NCBI GenBank assembly: GCA_036378955.1
Contig: DASUVM010000008.1
Location: forward strand, 98,897-162,896
Length of the DNA stretch: 64,000 nt
Source of the DNA: DASUVM01 sp036378955
Lineage (GTDB): Bacteria > Patescibacteriota > Saccharimonadia > Saccharimonadales > Saccharimonadaceae
Direction: 5' to 3'
Position numbers and translations under genes: made by a program
Shown: in pieces, positions 34,201 to 42,589 of the stretch
Position numbering within the stretch: position 1 is the stretch's first letter
Layout of the letters: each line of letters starts with the position of its first letter
The notes under the pieces: model-generated
What the model was told of the DNA's origin: nothing
What the model saw: only the letters and a program-made list of their open reading frames with translations
Databases searched by the model: none

Positions 34201-34356
34201 GGTGCTCGTTATTTGGCGCTTGGCGGCCCATCGGGCCGGCTGCGACTGCCCACTACTGACGAATTAGTTGTTGCAGGCGGCGCCCGGCAAAACTTTCAAG
34301 GCGGCTACATTACTTGGCAAGCGGCCAGCGGCCAGGTTACGGTTGTGTACTATTAA
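31276..34356 (+). CDS. Secreted sorbosone-dehydrogenase/PKD/LGFP-repeat protein
   Basis: 1026 aa. A signal peptide ends near AYA-APQ (residue 37). Residues about 40-430 form a glucose/sorbosone-dehydrogenase beta-propeller (LSHGPGTVIWAQDGTLYAGF, SGHRNPFRFSLDP, VGDVGWGTYEKI). A PKD-like module follows (about 445-530: DARDTVDLDGDSYTIRVAFG), then a bridging region, then six LGFP-type repeats (about 715-1026; LGFPITDE.V..GG.RQNFQ.G...W). LGFP modules occur in mycolic-acid Actinobacteria, where they are thought to tie proteins to the cell envelope. The protein ends with the repeats. Confidence 0.85.
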   Translation: MQTLRRWLANRNIRQIAFGIALVLACGGFAQQVAYAAPQFPTGFLRTQITSGYQFGLSDFSFLPDSQGAVSRNMLALSKAGNIRFVSASGESRQVGALAGVFDTGDLGAVSLSLAPNYLSSRQVAILATYQASPLPLGRVDIYTVDDAVNPTSLTFTRTVLGGITQNNNQNGGLSHGPGTVIWAQDGTLYAGFGDAAQWNVVDQAAFRSLDPDDPHGKILRVNATGQGVPGNPYYNAASPDSWRSRMFASGHRNPFRFSLDPQRSNVLYVGDVGWGTYEKITIERAGTVGGWPCFEGVNSTGGYRTPGYQDLSACQAYYQNAQINQPGTNTYKETIPRPTAALWNMLRTGMGAAIVGGTFYNGTSYPPVYQGAYFFANYPPDSPSKLFSLRTDGTTLTRAPEAGGFASSIGGPVAIHAGPGGDLYYADITNGSIWQLKYAPGNRPPEVKVATTTTASTKTVCFDARDTVDLDGDSYTIRVAFGDGAFANGAEVCHSYPQAGATTTYNATITATDSAGGVGTKTITVAPANNAPAITVVSAPAVSKKFAVGEAITIQLRASDIENGQRPLNEQTEMVHCASLSDCHTHADGVVSVPADAGGLATYRTTFDDHGQNTSQVLRFTAKDSLGVETTWVYQAKPDLRLITAISPASVTIDGILTTSLQAAVGSENSISVPETSEHLVFSHWSDGGARAHNFTMGTTDVRLEAHFVTAIDKFNQALGGKLGSPIGAETSVGSGRMRPYQNGAIYWSPATGAHFVLGAIRGVYETQGGPIGTLGFPITDEFVITGGARQNFQNGALVWTPGVGTFQLFAANRAKYDALGAENGRLKLPISNEYVVAGGGVRQDFQGGSLLWSASTGSHLLAGGIRVAYDARGGSGGSLGFPITDEFVINGGVRQNFQGGSLIWSAASGNTFMLFAANGAKYDALGGPTSFLGLPVSNEYVVAGGGVRQDFQHGLLLWSAATGSQSVFSNGGIGARYLALGGPSGRLRLPTTDELVVAGGARQNFQGGYITWQAASGQVTVVYY
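33778..34138. repeat. Identical DNA in two LGFP repeats
   Basis: About 40 nt coding EYVVAGGGVRQDFQ are identical near 33778 and 34097, though the flanking repeats have diverged. This points to recent duplication or gene conversion. Confidence 0.7.
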
Positions 34357-34366
34357 AAGTGACGAA

Positions 34367-34407
34367 GCCCCCGGAGGGACTCCATCTTGTCGGAGTTTCA
34401 CGGGGGC
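34367..34407 (-). terminator. Repeated two-part terminator hairpin, copy A
   Basis: Outer stem GCCCCCG/CGGGGGC with an inner ACTCC/GGAGT stem. On the minus strand it is followed by TTCGTCACTTTT. It lies 18 nt past the stop of the minus-strand gene at 34425-34802. A near-identical hairpin is at 34937-34976. Confidence 0.7.
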
Positions 34408-34424
34408 GTACCCTTTGGCAGTGC

Positions 34425-34802
34425 TTACTTGGCTAGGGGGCAGACGCGAAGGAGGACGAAATTCAACTCCTCGTGTACCTGCTCACTCCGAGGAAAAGCC
34501 TTTTCGGATCGTTCCTGCCAGTTACGACCCTTCAGCCAGACGATGAGCTGGCCGGCCTCGCTCGCTGGAACGAGCATCTTGGCGGCCTGATCCCAGTCTG
34601 CTTGGTAAATGATGCCTCCCTCTTTGCCCCCAGCCTCCCAAGCGAGCTCGCTACTGATCGGTAGGCGCTGATCCACGCTGAGGAAGGGCGAAGGTTTTCT
34701 CCAGGTGGCATAGGGCTTTCCGCCATAGGGGAAAGTGGTGAGCCCACACCGAACTACGTGGGATTTTCCGAAAAGACCCTGCTTCAAGACTTCGATTACC
34801 AT
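34425..34802 (-). CDS. Hypothetical protein
   Basis: 125 aa, soluble. AGGAGA lies five bases before the ATG. The product starts MVIEVLKQGLFGKSHVVRCG and has mixed strand and helix character, with no known motif. Followed by terminator copy A. Forms a same-strand pair with the gene at 34980-35921, each with its own copy of the terminator. Confidence 0.6.
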   Translation of the reverse strand: MVIEVLKQGLFGKSHVVRCGLTTFPYGGKPYATWRKPSPFLSVDQRLPISSELAWEAGGKEGGIIYQADWDQAAKMLVPASEAGQLIVWLKGRNWQERSEKAFPRSEQVHEELNFVLLRVCPLAK

Positions 34803-34936
34803 GACTCTCCTAGCAAGCAGCAGTTGGTGAGTAGAGGGTTCTACTCAATTATATTATAATATTCTTGTCATATAAAATCAACTACTATATAATAAATAAA
34901 AATTACTGCTGATTATCTTGTATAAAAAAGCGCGAA

Positions 34937-34976
34937 GCCCCCGGAGGGACTCCGCTACTGGGAGTATCACGGGGGC
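34937..34976 (-). terminator. Repeated two-part terminator hairpin, copy B
   Basis: The 5' arm is identical to copy A over about 21 nt (GAAGCCCCCGGAGGGACTCC on the plus strand), with the same outer and inner stems. On the minus strand TTCGCGCTTTTTTATAC follows. It lies just past the stop at 34980. Confidence 0.75.
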
Positions 34977-34979
34977 GGT

Positions 34980-35921
34980 TTAGTCCTGTTGAAGAACTTG
35001 ATCGAACAGGGGAAGAACGTTTGTCCGGAACTCGTCAAGGGCCTGGCGGTACTCTTGAGGGTACACCTCGCACACACTAGCTATCTCTTTTGGCAGCCAT
35101 GCTTGCATAATGTACTTGATCTCTTTGAGCCGGTCGCGTGGGATGCGCGCCTCTTCTGGCGTGATGTCATGCTCTAGCATCAACTCCAGCGGTGCCCTTA
35201 TGCTCTCGTAGAGCAGTTCGCCAGCGTCGCTGTTGCCATTGTAGTAGAGGCACCAATTGATACTCCCAATGAGTGCCCGGCGCTCCCAGGCCTCGACTTC
35301 GTGCTTGGTGACACTCAGCGTCTCCCAATTGAGCTTGCCTTGCTTGACGATCTCAAGGATTTCTTCGGCAAAGATGAGATTCCCTGTGTGGCATTGGGCA
35401 ATGAGGTGCTCGGCACAGTTCAGCAGTGTGTCGCGAGCGAGCTCAAGCACTGTCTCGGGTTCGCCACCATATTCCCAAGCCTCAATTGGCTCGGAGCGGC
35501 GAAGGTTGTCGGCAAGCAACTGCTTGCCTTGTTGCTCATCTTGCTCTTTGGCTGCTTCGTAGGCCTCTTTGAGTATCTGAACGCGGCGCATGTATCGCAC
35601 CATGTCCCATTCGATCTCGGCTGTGTTCACGAGATGCTGCTGCAGGTCGAGCTTGCCTCGAGAGCGCGCAGCGTCGATGCAGTTGTAGAGTCGGTTAGCG
35701 ACTTCAATGCGCCCGGTGTGCAGATGGTGTCGCAATCTTATTACCTGGCGAACCAAGGCTGGCTCGGCCAGCTCATAAAGATACTGAAGCTGCGCTGCCT
35801 CAAGCGTGTTGCTGTGAGGCTGGCTGAGTGCTTCCACGAGGGGTACCAAGTTGCCCTCATCTCGGCCTTGCTGCACGAGTTCGGTGGCCCAGTCTGGCAG
35901 GCTGATGCTTGTTTCGGCCAT
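34980..35921 (-). CDS. Hypothetical helical protein
   Basis: I chose the ATG at 35921 (MAETSISLPDWATELVQQG), seven bases after AAGGAG; a start at 35957 would lie before this site. 313 aa, almost entirely helical and acidic, no membrane segment or signal. Repeated Leu/Ala-rich helices recall TPR-like solenoids, but no repeat is clear enough to claim. Followed by terminator copy B. Confidence 0.6.
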   Translation of the reverse strand: MAETSISLPDWATELVQQGRDEGNLVPLVEALSQPHSNTLEAAQLQYLYELAEPALVRQVIRLRHHLHTGRIEVANRLYNCIDAARSRGKLDLQQHLVNTAEIEWDMVRYMRRVQILKEAYEAAKEQDEQQGKQLLADNLRRSEPIEAWEYGGEPETVLELARDTLLNCAEHLIAQCHTGNLIFAEEILEIVKQGKLNWETLSVTKHEVEAWERRALIGSINWCLYYNGNSDAGELLYESIRAPLELMLEHDITPEEARIPRDRLKEIKYIMQAWLPKEIASVCEVYPQEYRQALDEFRTNVLPLFDQVLQQD

Positions 35922-36179
35922 GGTAAGCTCCTTCGAACACGGCCCTTTTTGAGCCACTGACGGGTGTCGCTATAATTGACGTACAAAGCTAGAACCAAAC
36001 GCAAAAACCAGCGCGTTAGCCCGTATCTTCTCCTTAAATGTTCGGTTATCATTACAGATAACGATGGGTTTATTATATAATTTAACAGAGATTATTTCAA
36101 CATCAACAACTAAAAGGAGCTTCCTTAGAATAGCCACCGGCATAGGTAGCGCTTAGGTGTATAATAAAAGTAGCTTCCT

Positions 36180-36764
36180 ATGGCAATTACACAACGCACG
36201 ACTCTTCCTCTTGAACACGGCACATTCTCAATTGCCTTCCATCGTTTTGAAGAAAAAGAATATTGCTTAAGCGTTTCTTATGGCGAACTAAAAAAGGGCA
36301 CACCTATCATTCGTTTGCATTCTTCTTGCTTGTTTGGTGAAGCCCTTCACTCACTTGATTGCGACTGTGCCCCGCAGCTGACGGCTACCCTGAAAATGAT
36401 TGCGGAATATGGGCAAGGCACGATTATATATGAATATGCTGAAGGCCGCGGCATTGGCCTAGAGAAAAAGCTACAAGCACTTGCAATCCAGCAGCACGAA
36501 AAGGTTGATACCGTTGAAGCATTTAAAATGATGAGCCTGCCGCCCGACACCCGTTCTTATGAGGTAGCAATTATGGCGCTGAATGACTTAAAAGTGGCGC
36601 GAACCCTCAGGTTAGTAACGCAGAACCCGGCTAAGTTAAATGCCATAAAAGAGGCGGGTTTTGAAGTGGCAGAAGTGATGAACCCAAAAATTACTGTTAC
36701 CCCCTATAACAAACCCGAACTGCTGACAAAAAAGAACAAGCTTGGTTATATGATAAATATATAA
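36180..36764 (+). CDS. Divergent GTP cyclohydrolase II homologue
   Basis: 194 aa, one GCH II domain. The zinc motif C-x10-C-x-C is complete (SSCLFGEALHSLDCDC). Other matches are IIYEYAEGRGIGL, DTVEAF, VARTLRLVTQNPAKLNAIKEAG and the C-terminal LLTKKNKLGYMI. In RibA the loop reads YxRQEGRGIGL and DTVEAN; here RQ is YA and N is F, so activity may have shifted. RibA makes the first riboflavin precursor from GTP. No other rib gene is in the window. -10 TATAAT (36160-36165) lies 14 nt before the ATG. Confidence 0.8.
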   Translation: MAITQRTTLPLEHGTFSIAFHRFEEKEYCLSVSYGELKKGTPIIRLHSSCLFGEALHSLDCDCAPQLTATLKMIAEYGQGTIIYEYAEGRGIGLEKKLQALAIQQHEKVDTVEAFKMMSLPPDTRSYEVAIMALNDLKVARTLRLVTQNPAKLNAIKEAGFEVAEVMNPKITVTPYNKPELLTKKNKLGYMINI

Positions 36765-36788
36765 ATTGCTTATTCTTAAAGGGGTTCT

Positions 36789-37304
36789 TTAAAATTTTGA
36801 GCGAGCGGATGGCTGGTTGCGATGCACTTCAATATAGGGTTCCGGTGGGAGAGGAGAGAGAAGTAAGCGTTGAATATTAACGTAACTTCCCCTTAGCCCT
36901 GACTTCTCGGCAACTTGGTCGAAATGCACCCACTCGGCTTCTTCTATCTCATCGTTCGGTACAGCGAGCGTTAGCTCATCTTTATAAAAATTAGCAGTAA
37001 ACACAAAGTTAAATCGTTCTCGGTCTTTTTCATCAGATGCAGCGGTATAAACGACTGTTAATAGGCTACATTCGTCAGGGGCGACGACAAGCCCAACCTC
37101 TTCTAGTGTTTCGCGAATCGCTGCTGCTTTTGGCGATTCATCTACATCAACAATACCGCTTGGAAATGTCCAGTGGTCTTTATATCCCGCTTTGACCATA
37201 AGCACCTCTTTGCCAGAGCGAAGGGCGACACAGGCGCTCGTCATTTTGCCAGGCAACTTCTGTTGCCATTTTTGATTTTCTTCTTCTGTAAAAATTCTGG
37301 TCAT
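36789..37304 (-). CDS. NUDIX hydrolase
   Basis: 171 aa. The NUDIX box GIVDVDESPKAAAIRETLEEVGL (G-x5-E-x7-RE-x2-EE-x-G-L) is complete, after VLMVKAGYKDHWTFPS. The substrate is unknown; many such proteins clean up oxidised or unusual nucleotides. Convergent with the GCH II gene, with only 24 nt between stops. Confidence 0.88.
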   Translation of the reverse strand: MTRIFTEEENQKWQQKLPGKMTSACVALRSGKEVLMVKAGYKDHWTFPSGIVDVDESPKAAAIRETLEEVGLVVAPDECSLLTVVYTAASDEKDRERFNFVFTANFYKDELTLAVPNDEIEEAEWVHFDQVAEKSGLRGSYVNIQRLLLSPLPPEPYIEVHRNQPSARSKF

Positions 37305-37381
37305 CGGACACCTTGCTTACTAGCTAGCTTATGTTGCACACTACCACAATAACTATCTTAATATGTGTGTAACAGTGGAGT

Positions 37382-38962
37382 CTATTCTGCTTTAGCTGCT
37401 TTAATATCGTCAATCTGTGTTTGAGTGAGAGGCACCCACGGCGAACTATTTGGGTTTGACGAAGCGGCCGCTGGGCTTTCGCCTTGGTTCCACCATTTAG
37501 ATTGATAAGGTACGCCTTTAAAGAGTACTTGTTGGCCGGTGTCATAGGCCGCCCCGCCTGACCATTCGGGAAAGGTGCCAGCTGGCAGGGTCGTCTGTTT
37601 AACAGGTTTTTCACCAGGCAGCACCGGGCCGATCAATTCCCACGGTGTTTCCCAGGCTTGCAGAACGGGGCTGTCGGGTACATCGCCTTGTGTCCACCAC
37701 TTTGCCTGGTAGACGTTATGGTGCCAGACTACTTTAGTACCTTGCAGGTAAGCACCTTCGGGTGACCAAATTTGGTACGGGCTAGTGGCTGGGTCATCTG
37801 GCTTTTGGGTGGTTGAGCTAGCGGTTTCTTTGGTAACTAGGCCTGCGCTAAGTGAAAGGCTGCCCTTAAACCCGTTACCGAGTAGCACTGCGAATGCACC
37901 GCCTTCTTGCTTAACGCCACTGCAAGAATCAGACACAATTTTTAAATCAACATAGTTACTGCCGCAGGGCACATCGCGGTTAATTGACCACATTGACATG
38001 CGGCCGACCCCACGCTGGCGAGCGAATTCGTTGAAGGCTTTGGCGTCATCAAGTGTAAAGACTTCGGCAAGCTCATCGTTTTGGCCGATCATGGGGGTGG
38101 CGCCGATTTTTGACCAGATTGAGGCATCGTTAAGCCGTGTGCCGGCGCGCTGATACAGTACGCTCAGCTGGCGATGGGTTTGCAACAATGCGCTTTCTGA
38201 GGCAGCGAGCATTGTTTGGTCTTTGGCGCGGCTTCTACCGTAATCCATGGTCATAACGTTGACACCCGCTAGGTCAACACCCTTGGCGAGCAGTAAGCTA
38301 ACGGCGTTGGTGCCGGCCTCGGTCAGGCCTTGGGGGGCCACCGGTATCGTTAGCCAAACGGCGAGGTGCTTACCGCTGGCACGCCGTTCGGCTTGCAGTT
38401 GGGCAATGGCCTCGGCTCGGCGAGTGCTTGCTTCAGCGTCATTGAGACCGTTATTTTCAAGGTCGAGATCGATCGTGTCGATGTTGTATCGTTCAACGAC
38501 CGATGCATAGGCGGCTTTTAACTTGGCAACATCATGACATTTCACGGCTAATTCGTTGTTTTTAAGGCCACCAAATGAAATGGCAATAGTGCCGTCTTGT
38601 TGTTGCAAGCGGGCAATTCGGCGGTCAAGGTCAAGCACGGTGCCGGCTTGGTCAAGCGTGTAGGCGCCACCCCATGATGGCGTGCAGTCGCCCTTCGGTG
38701 AAGCTACAATAAATGAAAGGATCGTATCGCGGTGTTCGGTAGAACCAATCTGCTCGAAAGCAAAGGTGGGCATTGCCGTTACATCAACGTAGCCGGCAAA
38801 CCAAGGGTCTGTCGAGGTTTTAGATTGCATCGCTTTTATATACATAGAACCAAATATACCACCGGTTACAATACCACCGAGCATAAGTAGTGCAAACAAT
38901 ACGCGCCACGGGGAGAGACGGCGGCGAGATTCTTCGTTAATTGTGACTTTCTTCTGGCTCAT
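37382..38962 (-). CDS. Membrane-anchored GH18-family protein with two chitin-binding-like modules
   Basis: 526 aa. An N-terminal anchor (about residues 20-42) leads to an extracellular GH18 barrel (about 52-350). The GH18 motif DxxDxDxE is intact as DTIDLDLE (Asp162-Glu169), with Glu169 the expected acid. Two CBM5/12-like modules follow (about residues 395-440 and 465-515), each with VYQAKWWTQGD or PYQSKWWNQGE. It may cut chitin-like or beta-1,4-GlcNAc polymers. It starts one base after the GT2 synthase stop, so the two are one operon. A role in trimming the synthase product, or in attacking host or fungal chitin, is possible. Confidence 0.85.
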   Translation of the reverse strand: MSQKKVTINEESRRRLSPWRVLFALLMLGGIVTGGIFGSMYIKAMQSKTSTDPWFAGYVDVTAMPTFAFEQIGSTEHRDTILSFIVASPKGDCTPSWGGAYTLDQAGTVLDLDRRIARLQQQDGTIAISFGGLKNNELAVKCHDVAKLKAAYASVVERYNIDTIDLDLENNGLNDAEASTRRAEAIAQLQAERRASGKHLAVWLTIPVAPQGLTEAGTNAVSLLLAKGVDLAGVNVMTMDYGRSRAKDQTMLAASESALLQTHRQLSVLYQRAGTRLNDASIWSKIGATPMIGQNDELAEVFTLDDAKAFNEFARQRGVGRMSMWSINRDVPCGSNYVDLKIVSDSCSGVKQEGGAFAVLLGNGFKGSLSLSAGLVTKETASSTTQKPDDPATSPYQIWSPEGAYLQGTKVVWHHNVYQAKWWTQGDVPDSPVLQAWETPWELIGPVLPGEKPVKQTTLPAGTFPEWSGGAAYDTGQQVLFKGVPYQSKWWNQGESPAAASSNPNSSPWVPLTQTQIDDIKAAKAE

Positions 38963-38963
38963 A

Positions 38964-41228
38964 TCATCCTCTTTTTGCCATTACTGGGTCGTAGGCACGG
39001 GCTGCTAATGGAACGGCCTGTTTGGCATCGCCATGATAAAGCACGGCTTGCCAATCAAGGGCTGGCGTGTTTGCATTGGCAGCGCTTGTGGCCGGTTTTA
39101 CTTCAACAAACAGCCAGTTTGTTAAGCCGCGCCAGGTATCAGTAATGGTGTGACCAATGCCGATGTAGGAAACAATGGCCCATGAAGCAACTAGCGCGTT
39201 AAAGCCAGCAAAGGCGGCATTACCCCAGTTGCCTGCCAGCGAATCACGCCACAACGTGAAAACCGAAAAGCCGACAATTAATAGTGGTGCGATCACGTAC
39301 ACCATAGGGGCGATGGTGCGGTTCTTCACTTTTGGCGTGCGGGCAAATGGAATTTTTTTACCGGTGAGGGCCTGCTGGAGGGATTTAAGCACACCAGCTA
39401 AATTAACCGGCAGTAAAATAAGGTTAAAGCCATAAATACGAAAGATATCACTGCGCTTATAGCCGCAATATTTTAAATCACTGGCCTGTGCTAAAAAGTA
39501 TGGCAGAGCGGCGAGCACAACGAATGGGCTGAGCAGGCGGCCATCATAAGGGTAGGCAAGTAAGAAGATCAAACCGAAACTTGCCCAGGCAATTGACGCC
39601 ATGTAGTTGAGCCGAAGGAATGTCTCGGCCGCTGAAACATGCTCACCACGCAGTTTGCGCTCGCGAATTTGCGTCAATAGCTTTGGCAGAATCAGCAAGC
39701 CACCGTTTGCCCAGCGACGACGTTGCACAATTAGTGAGCCAAAATCGGGTGGGGTGGCGCTATAGCTAAGCCGCTCAGGGTAGTTCACTAGTGACCAACC
39801 ATGCAGGGTTAAATCAATGCTCGATTCAGTATCTTCAATAACGGTACGGTCTTGAATATAGCGTTTTATTTCAAAGCCGCCGATCCATTCGGTCTCTTCA
39901 ATATCGCTGAGGGCTTTTTTGCGAATAACAGCATTTGCACCCACCCAAAAAGTGGCATTATAAAACGTTACACCCTGATGCAAAATGTGCTGAATATCAG
40001 TAGTCGCCCCAGCCAGGCGTTCAATGCGTGTGCCGGCGCCACGAAACGATGAGTATGGCGTTTGGGTAACGGCCACTCGGGCATTATCGGGTTGTTCAAG
40101 CAGGTAGACTAAGCGCAGACAATAATCTCGCAGCAAAATTGAATCAGCATCAAGCGTTAGTAAGAAGTCGCTGTCGGGAATAACAACACTGCCTTTTTTA
40201 TCAGCAATCAGCACGGGGCCATCGGGCGTTTGCTCTTTTCGATAGGTGTTACCCATGAGGCCGATGTATGAATTAAGGTTCATAGCCTTGTTCTTTTCAT
40301 GCGAGAGTGAAGCGAATTGTTTGCGCTCAAAGGTTTCTAGGGTGGCATTGAACGTCCATGCCAGGCGGCGATACAGCTGGTGAATACGCTCGGTTGGTAG
40401 TTTTGCGCCCGCTTGTGCCGAGGCCTTCAGAGCATCGCCCATAAGCCGGAGTTCTTTAGCGAGCTCACCTAGCACTTGTTCAGTGAAAAAGATGTCAACA
40501 TGGTCTTCAATTACCTCTTTTTTGGCAGTTGTTTCAAGCCAATGAGCCGCCCAATGATAGTGGCCGGCTAGTTTTTGAATTTCTTTGCTGCCCTCTATTT
40601 TTGCTCTATTTTTTTCAAAGACTGCAAGCGCTTCTGTGAAGCGAAGTCGTGGCTCGGTAAGCTGCTTGCTAATTTCTTTGCCAAGCAAACGGCAAGCCTC
40701 AAGGCTATCGGCTGCTTTTTGGTTTTTTGGGTTGGGGTCGTCATCAATCAACAACACGACATGCATATTTGGGTATTCTTGCAGGGCGGCTGAAAGTAAG
40801 GTTTTACGAACAACATGAGGCTCTTCGCTCACCGACGGTACCAACACCGTAATAGAAGGCTGGTGGATGGCAAAATGGCTGTCAAGCTTTGCTCGCGGCA
40901 CGCGAATATGCTTACTAAAACGCTGCAAGGCGCCCTGGCGAGCTAATAAATACATAAGTGCCGAAAAAGTAAGAAAGGTGACAACAATTAAGTAACTAAT
41001 GGCCTGCATGGTAAATTGAAAACCGTGAGCCCCATCAAAAAATTCACGAATAATGGTTGTAATAACATAAATAGCCCACAGCACAATCGTTAATACGATG
41101 GCAAGGCGAGAAAAGGCAATCTTGCGGGTAGACGGCTTTTCGTGAACACTCGAAAGCGGCTGTGTGCGGCGTTCGGCGCCCCACTGTCGCTTATGGCTAC
41201 GAGCCGGTTTTGGTTGGCGAGACGGCAT
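38964..41228 (-). CDS. Processive GT2 polysaccharide synthase
   Basis: 754 aa. Two N-terminal membrane helices (about residues 35-60, 75-95) precede a cytosolic GT-A domain with LLIDDDPNP, TLDADSIL and the QRRRW motif (about residue 510) of cellulose/chitin/hyaluronan-type synthases. Several C-terminal helices form the export channel. An insert of about 130 residues between the first and second Asp motifs (about 190-320) is unusual. Operon with the GH18 protein; near galE and a deacetylase. The sugar is probably UDP-GlcNAc or UDP-Glc; not determinable here. Confidence 0.85.
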   Translation of the reverse strand: MPSRQPKPARSHKRQWGAERRTQPLSSVHEKPSTRKIAFSRLAIVLTIVLWAIYVITTIIREFFDGAHGFQFTMQAISYLIVVTFLTFSALMYLLARQGALQRFSKHIRVPRAKLDSHFAIHQPSITVLVPSVSEEPHVVRKTLLSAALQEYPNMHVVLLIDDDPNPKNQKAADSLEACRLLGKEISKQLTEPRLRFTEALAVFEKNRAKIEGSKEIQKLAGHYHWAAHWLETTAKKEVIEDHVDIFFTEQVLGELAKELRLMGDALKASAQAGAKLPTERIHQLYRRLAWTFNATLETFERKQFASLSHEKNKAMNLNSYIGLMGNTYRKEQTPDGPVLIADKKGSVVIPDSDFLLTLDADSILLRDYCLRLVYLLEQPDNARVAVTQTPYSSFRGAGTRIERLAGATTDIQHILHQGVTFYNATFWVGANAVIRKKALSDIEETEWIGGFEIKRYIQDRTVIEDTESSIDLTLHGWSLVNYPERLSYSATPPDFGSLIVQRRRWANGGLLILPKLLTQIRERKLRGEHVSAAETFLRLNYMASIAWASFGLIFLLAYPYDGRLLSPFVVLAALPYFLAQASDLKYCGYKRSDIFRIYGFNLILLPVNLAGVLKSLQQALTGKKIPFARTPKVKNRTIAPMVYVIAPLLIVGFSVFTLWRDSLAGNWGNAAFAGFNALVASWAIVSYIGIGHTITDTWRGLTNWLFVEVKPATSAANANTPALDWQAVLYHGDAKQAVPLAARAYDPVMAKRG

Positions 41229-41503
41229 TATAATTACTTCCTTTCAAAGAACATGCATCATGGTGAAAAAGGCCCATGTATGCACACTGTATGCGTATCT
41301 TGTTGGCATTATAACAACTCATCGACAATATTACAACTATTTTTAATGACTTTATAATATTTTTGGGCAAGCACTAAGACCATACTAATTGGAGATATTG
41401 AGGCATACATCGAGAACAAGGGGCTATGGATCAATTATATTATCTCACCTCCTCAAACTTGCTCAGAAACTCAAGATACGAGAATTAAGGAATAGCACTT
41501 TAC
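41229..41503. other. Intergenic stretch upstream of the GT2 gene
   Basis: No gene is seen. A/T-rich sequence near the GT2 start probably holds its promoter; the rest, next to the galE 3' end, shows nothing clear. Confidence 0.5.
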
Positions 41504-42538
41504 TTACGTGGCTTTCGACAACGAGACATATCCGTCAGGATTCTGTGACTGCCAACGCCAACTGTCCGCACAGGCTTCTCCAAGTGTTTTTTCAGTGTGC
41601 CATCCAAGTTCTTTGTCTGCTTTACTTGCGTCTGCATAGCAACTTGCAACGTCACCAGGGCGACGTCCTACAACTTCGTAAGTGATCTCCTGACCCGATG
41701 CTTCTTCAAATGCGTGTATCATCTCAAGCACCGATACGCCATTGCCAGTACCAAGATTATACACTTCCATTTGTCCGCTTGGCTTCATGTGTTCTAGTGC
41801 TGCTACGTGGCCCTTGGCCAGGTCAACAACGTGAACGTAGTCACGCACGCCTGTCCCGTCTGACGTATCGTAATCATTGCCGAATACGGATAGCTTAGGC
41901 AGCTTGCCAACTGCGACCTGAGTGATATATGGCATTAAGTTATTAGGGATATCATGTGGATCTTCGCCAATAGTGCCACTCTCATATGCGCCGATGGGGT
42001 TAAAGTAGCGTAGTGACGTAATTTCCCAAGAGTTATCGGCAATGGCAAGATCACGCAAAATCTGCTCGATCATGTATTTTGTTTGGCCGTAAGGGTTGGT
42101 GATGCCTAGCCCAGTGCGGCTTGTTTCCTTTAGCGGCAGCTCATCGGGATCACCATATACGGTCGCAGAAGAACTAAAAATCAGCTTTTTAACACCCTTT
42201 TTCTGCATGACCTCGCACAGTGTCAGCGAAGAGTCTATATTATTACGATAGTAGGACAGTGGTTTTTCAACTGACTCACCAACCGCTTTAAGGCCTGCAA
42301 AATGGATGGCCGCATCAATTTGGTGCTCATCGAAAATACGCTCAAGTAGTGCCTTGTCTCGCACATCGCTGCTGTAATAAGGTATATCTTTTCCGGCTAT
42401 CTTCTGGATGCGTGTAATGGTCTCAGGGCTACTATTAGAAAAATTATCTACAATAACAACGTAGTGGCCATTGGCGCATAATGCAATCACGGTATGCGAG
42501 CCGATGTAGCCTGCTCCGCCGGTAACTAAAATCTTCAT
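41504..42538 (-). CDS. galE: UDP-glucose/UDP-GlcNAc 4-epimerase
   Basis: A 344-aa SDR enzyme. NAD site GGAGYIGS, catalytic Ser in FSSSATVYG and Tyr/Lys in NPYGQTKYMIE, then LRYFNPIGA and GTGVRDYVHVVDLA. It interconverts UDP-Glc/UDP-Gal and, in some members, UDP-GlcNAc/UDP-GalNAc, supplying precursors to the neighbouring polysaccharide synthase. AGGAG precedes the ATG. Length is typical. Confidence 0.95.
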   Translation of the reverse strand: MKILVTGGAGYIGSHTVIALCANGHYVVIVDNFSNSSPETITRIQKIAGKDIPYYSSDVRDKALLERIFDEHQIDAAIHFAGLKAVGESVEKPLSYYRNNIDSSLTLCEVMQKKGVKKLIFSSSATVYGDPDELPLKETSRTGLGITNPYGQTKYMIEQILRDLAIADNSWEITSLRYFNPIGAYESGTIGEDPHDIPNNLMPYITQVAVGKLPKLSVFGNDYDTSDGTGVRDYVHVVDLAKGHVAALEHMKPSGQMEVYNLGTGNGVSVLEMIHAFEEASGQEITYEVVGRRPGDVASCYADASKADKELGWHTEKTLGEACADSWRWQSQNPDGYVSLSKAT

Positions 42539-42589
42539 TTATACTTCTCCTAGTGGTACTCCTTTAATAAATTGTAGTTGAGCATGGTG

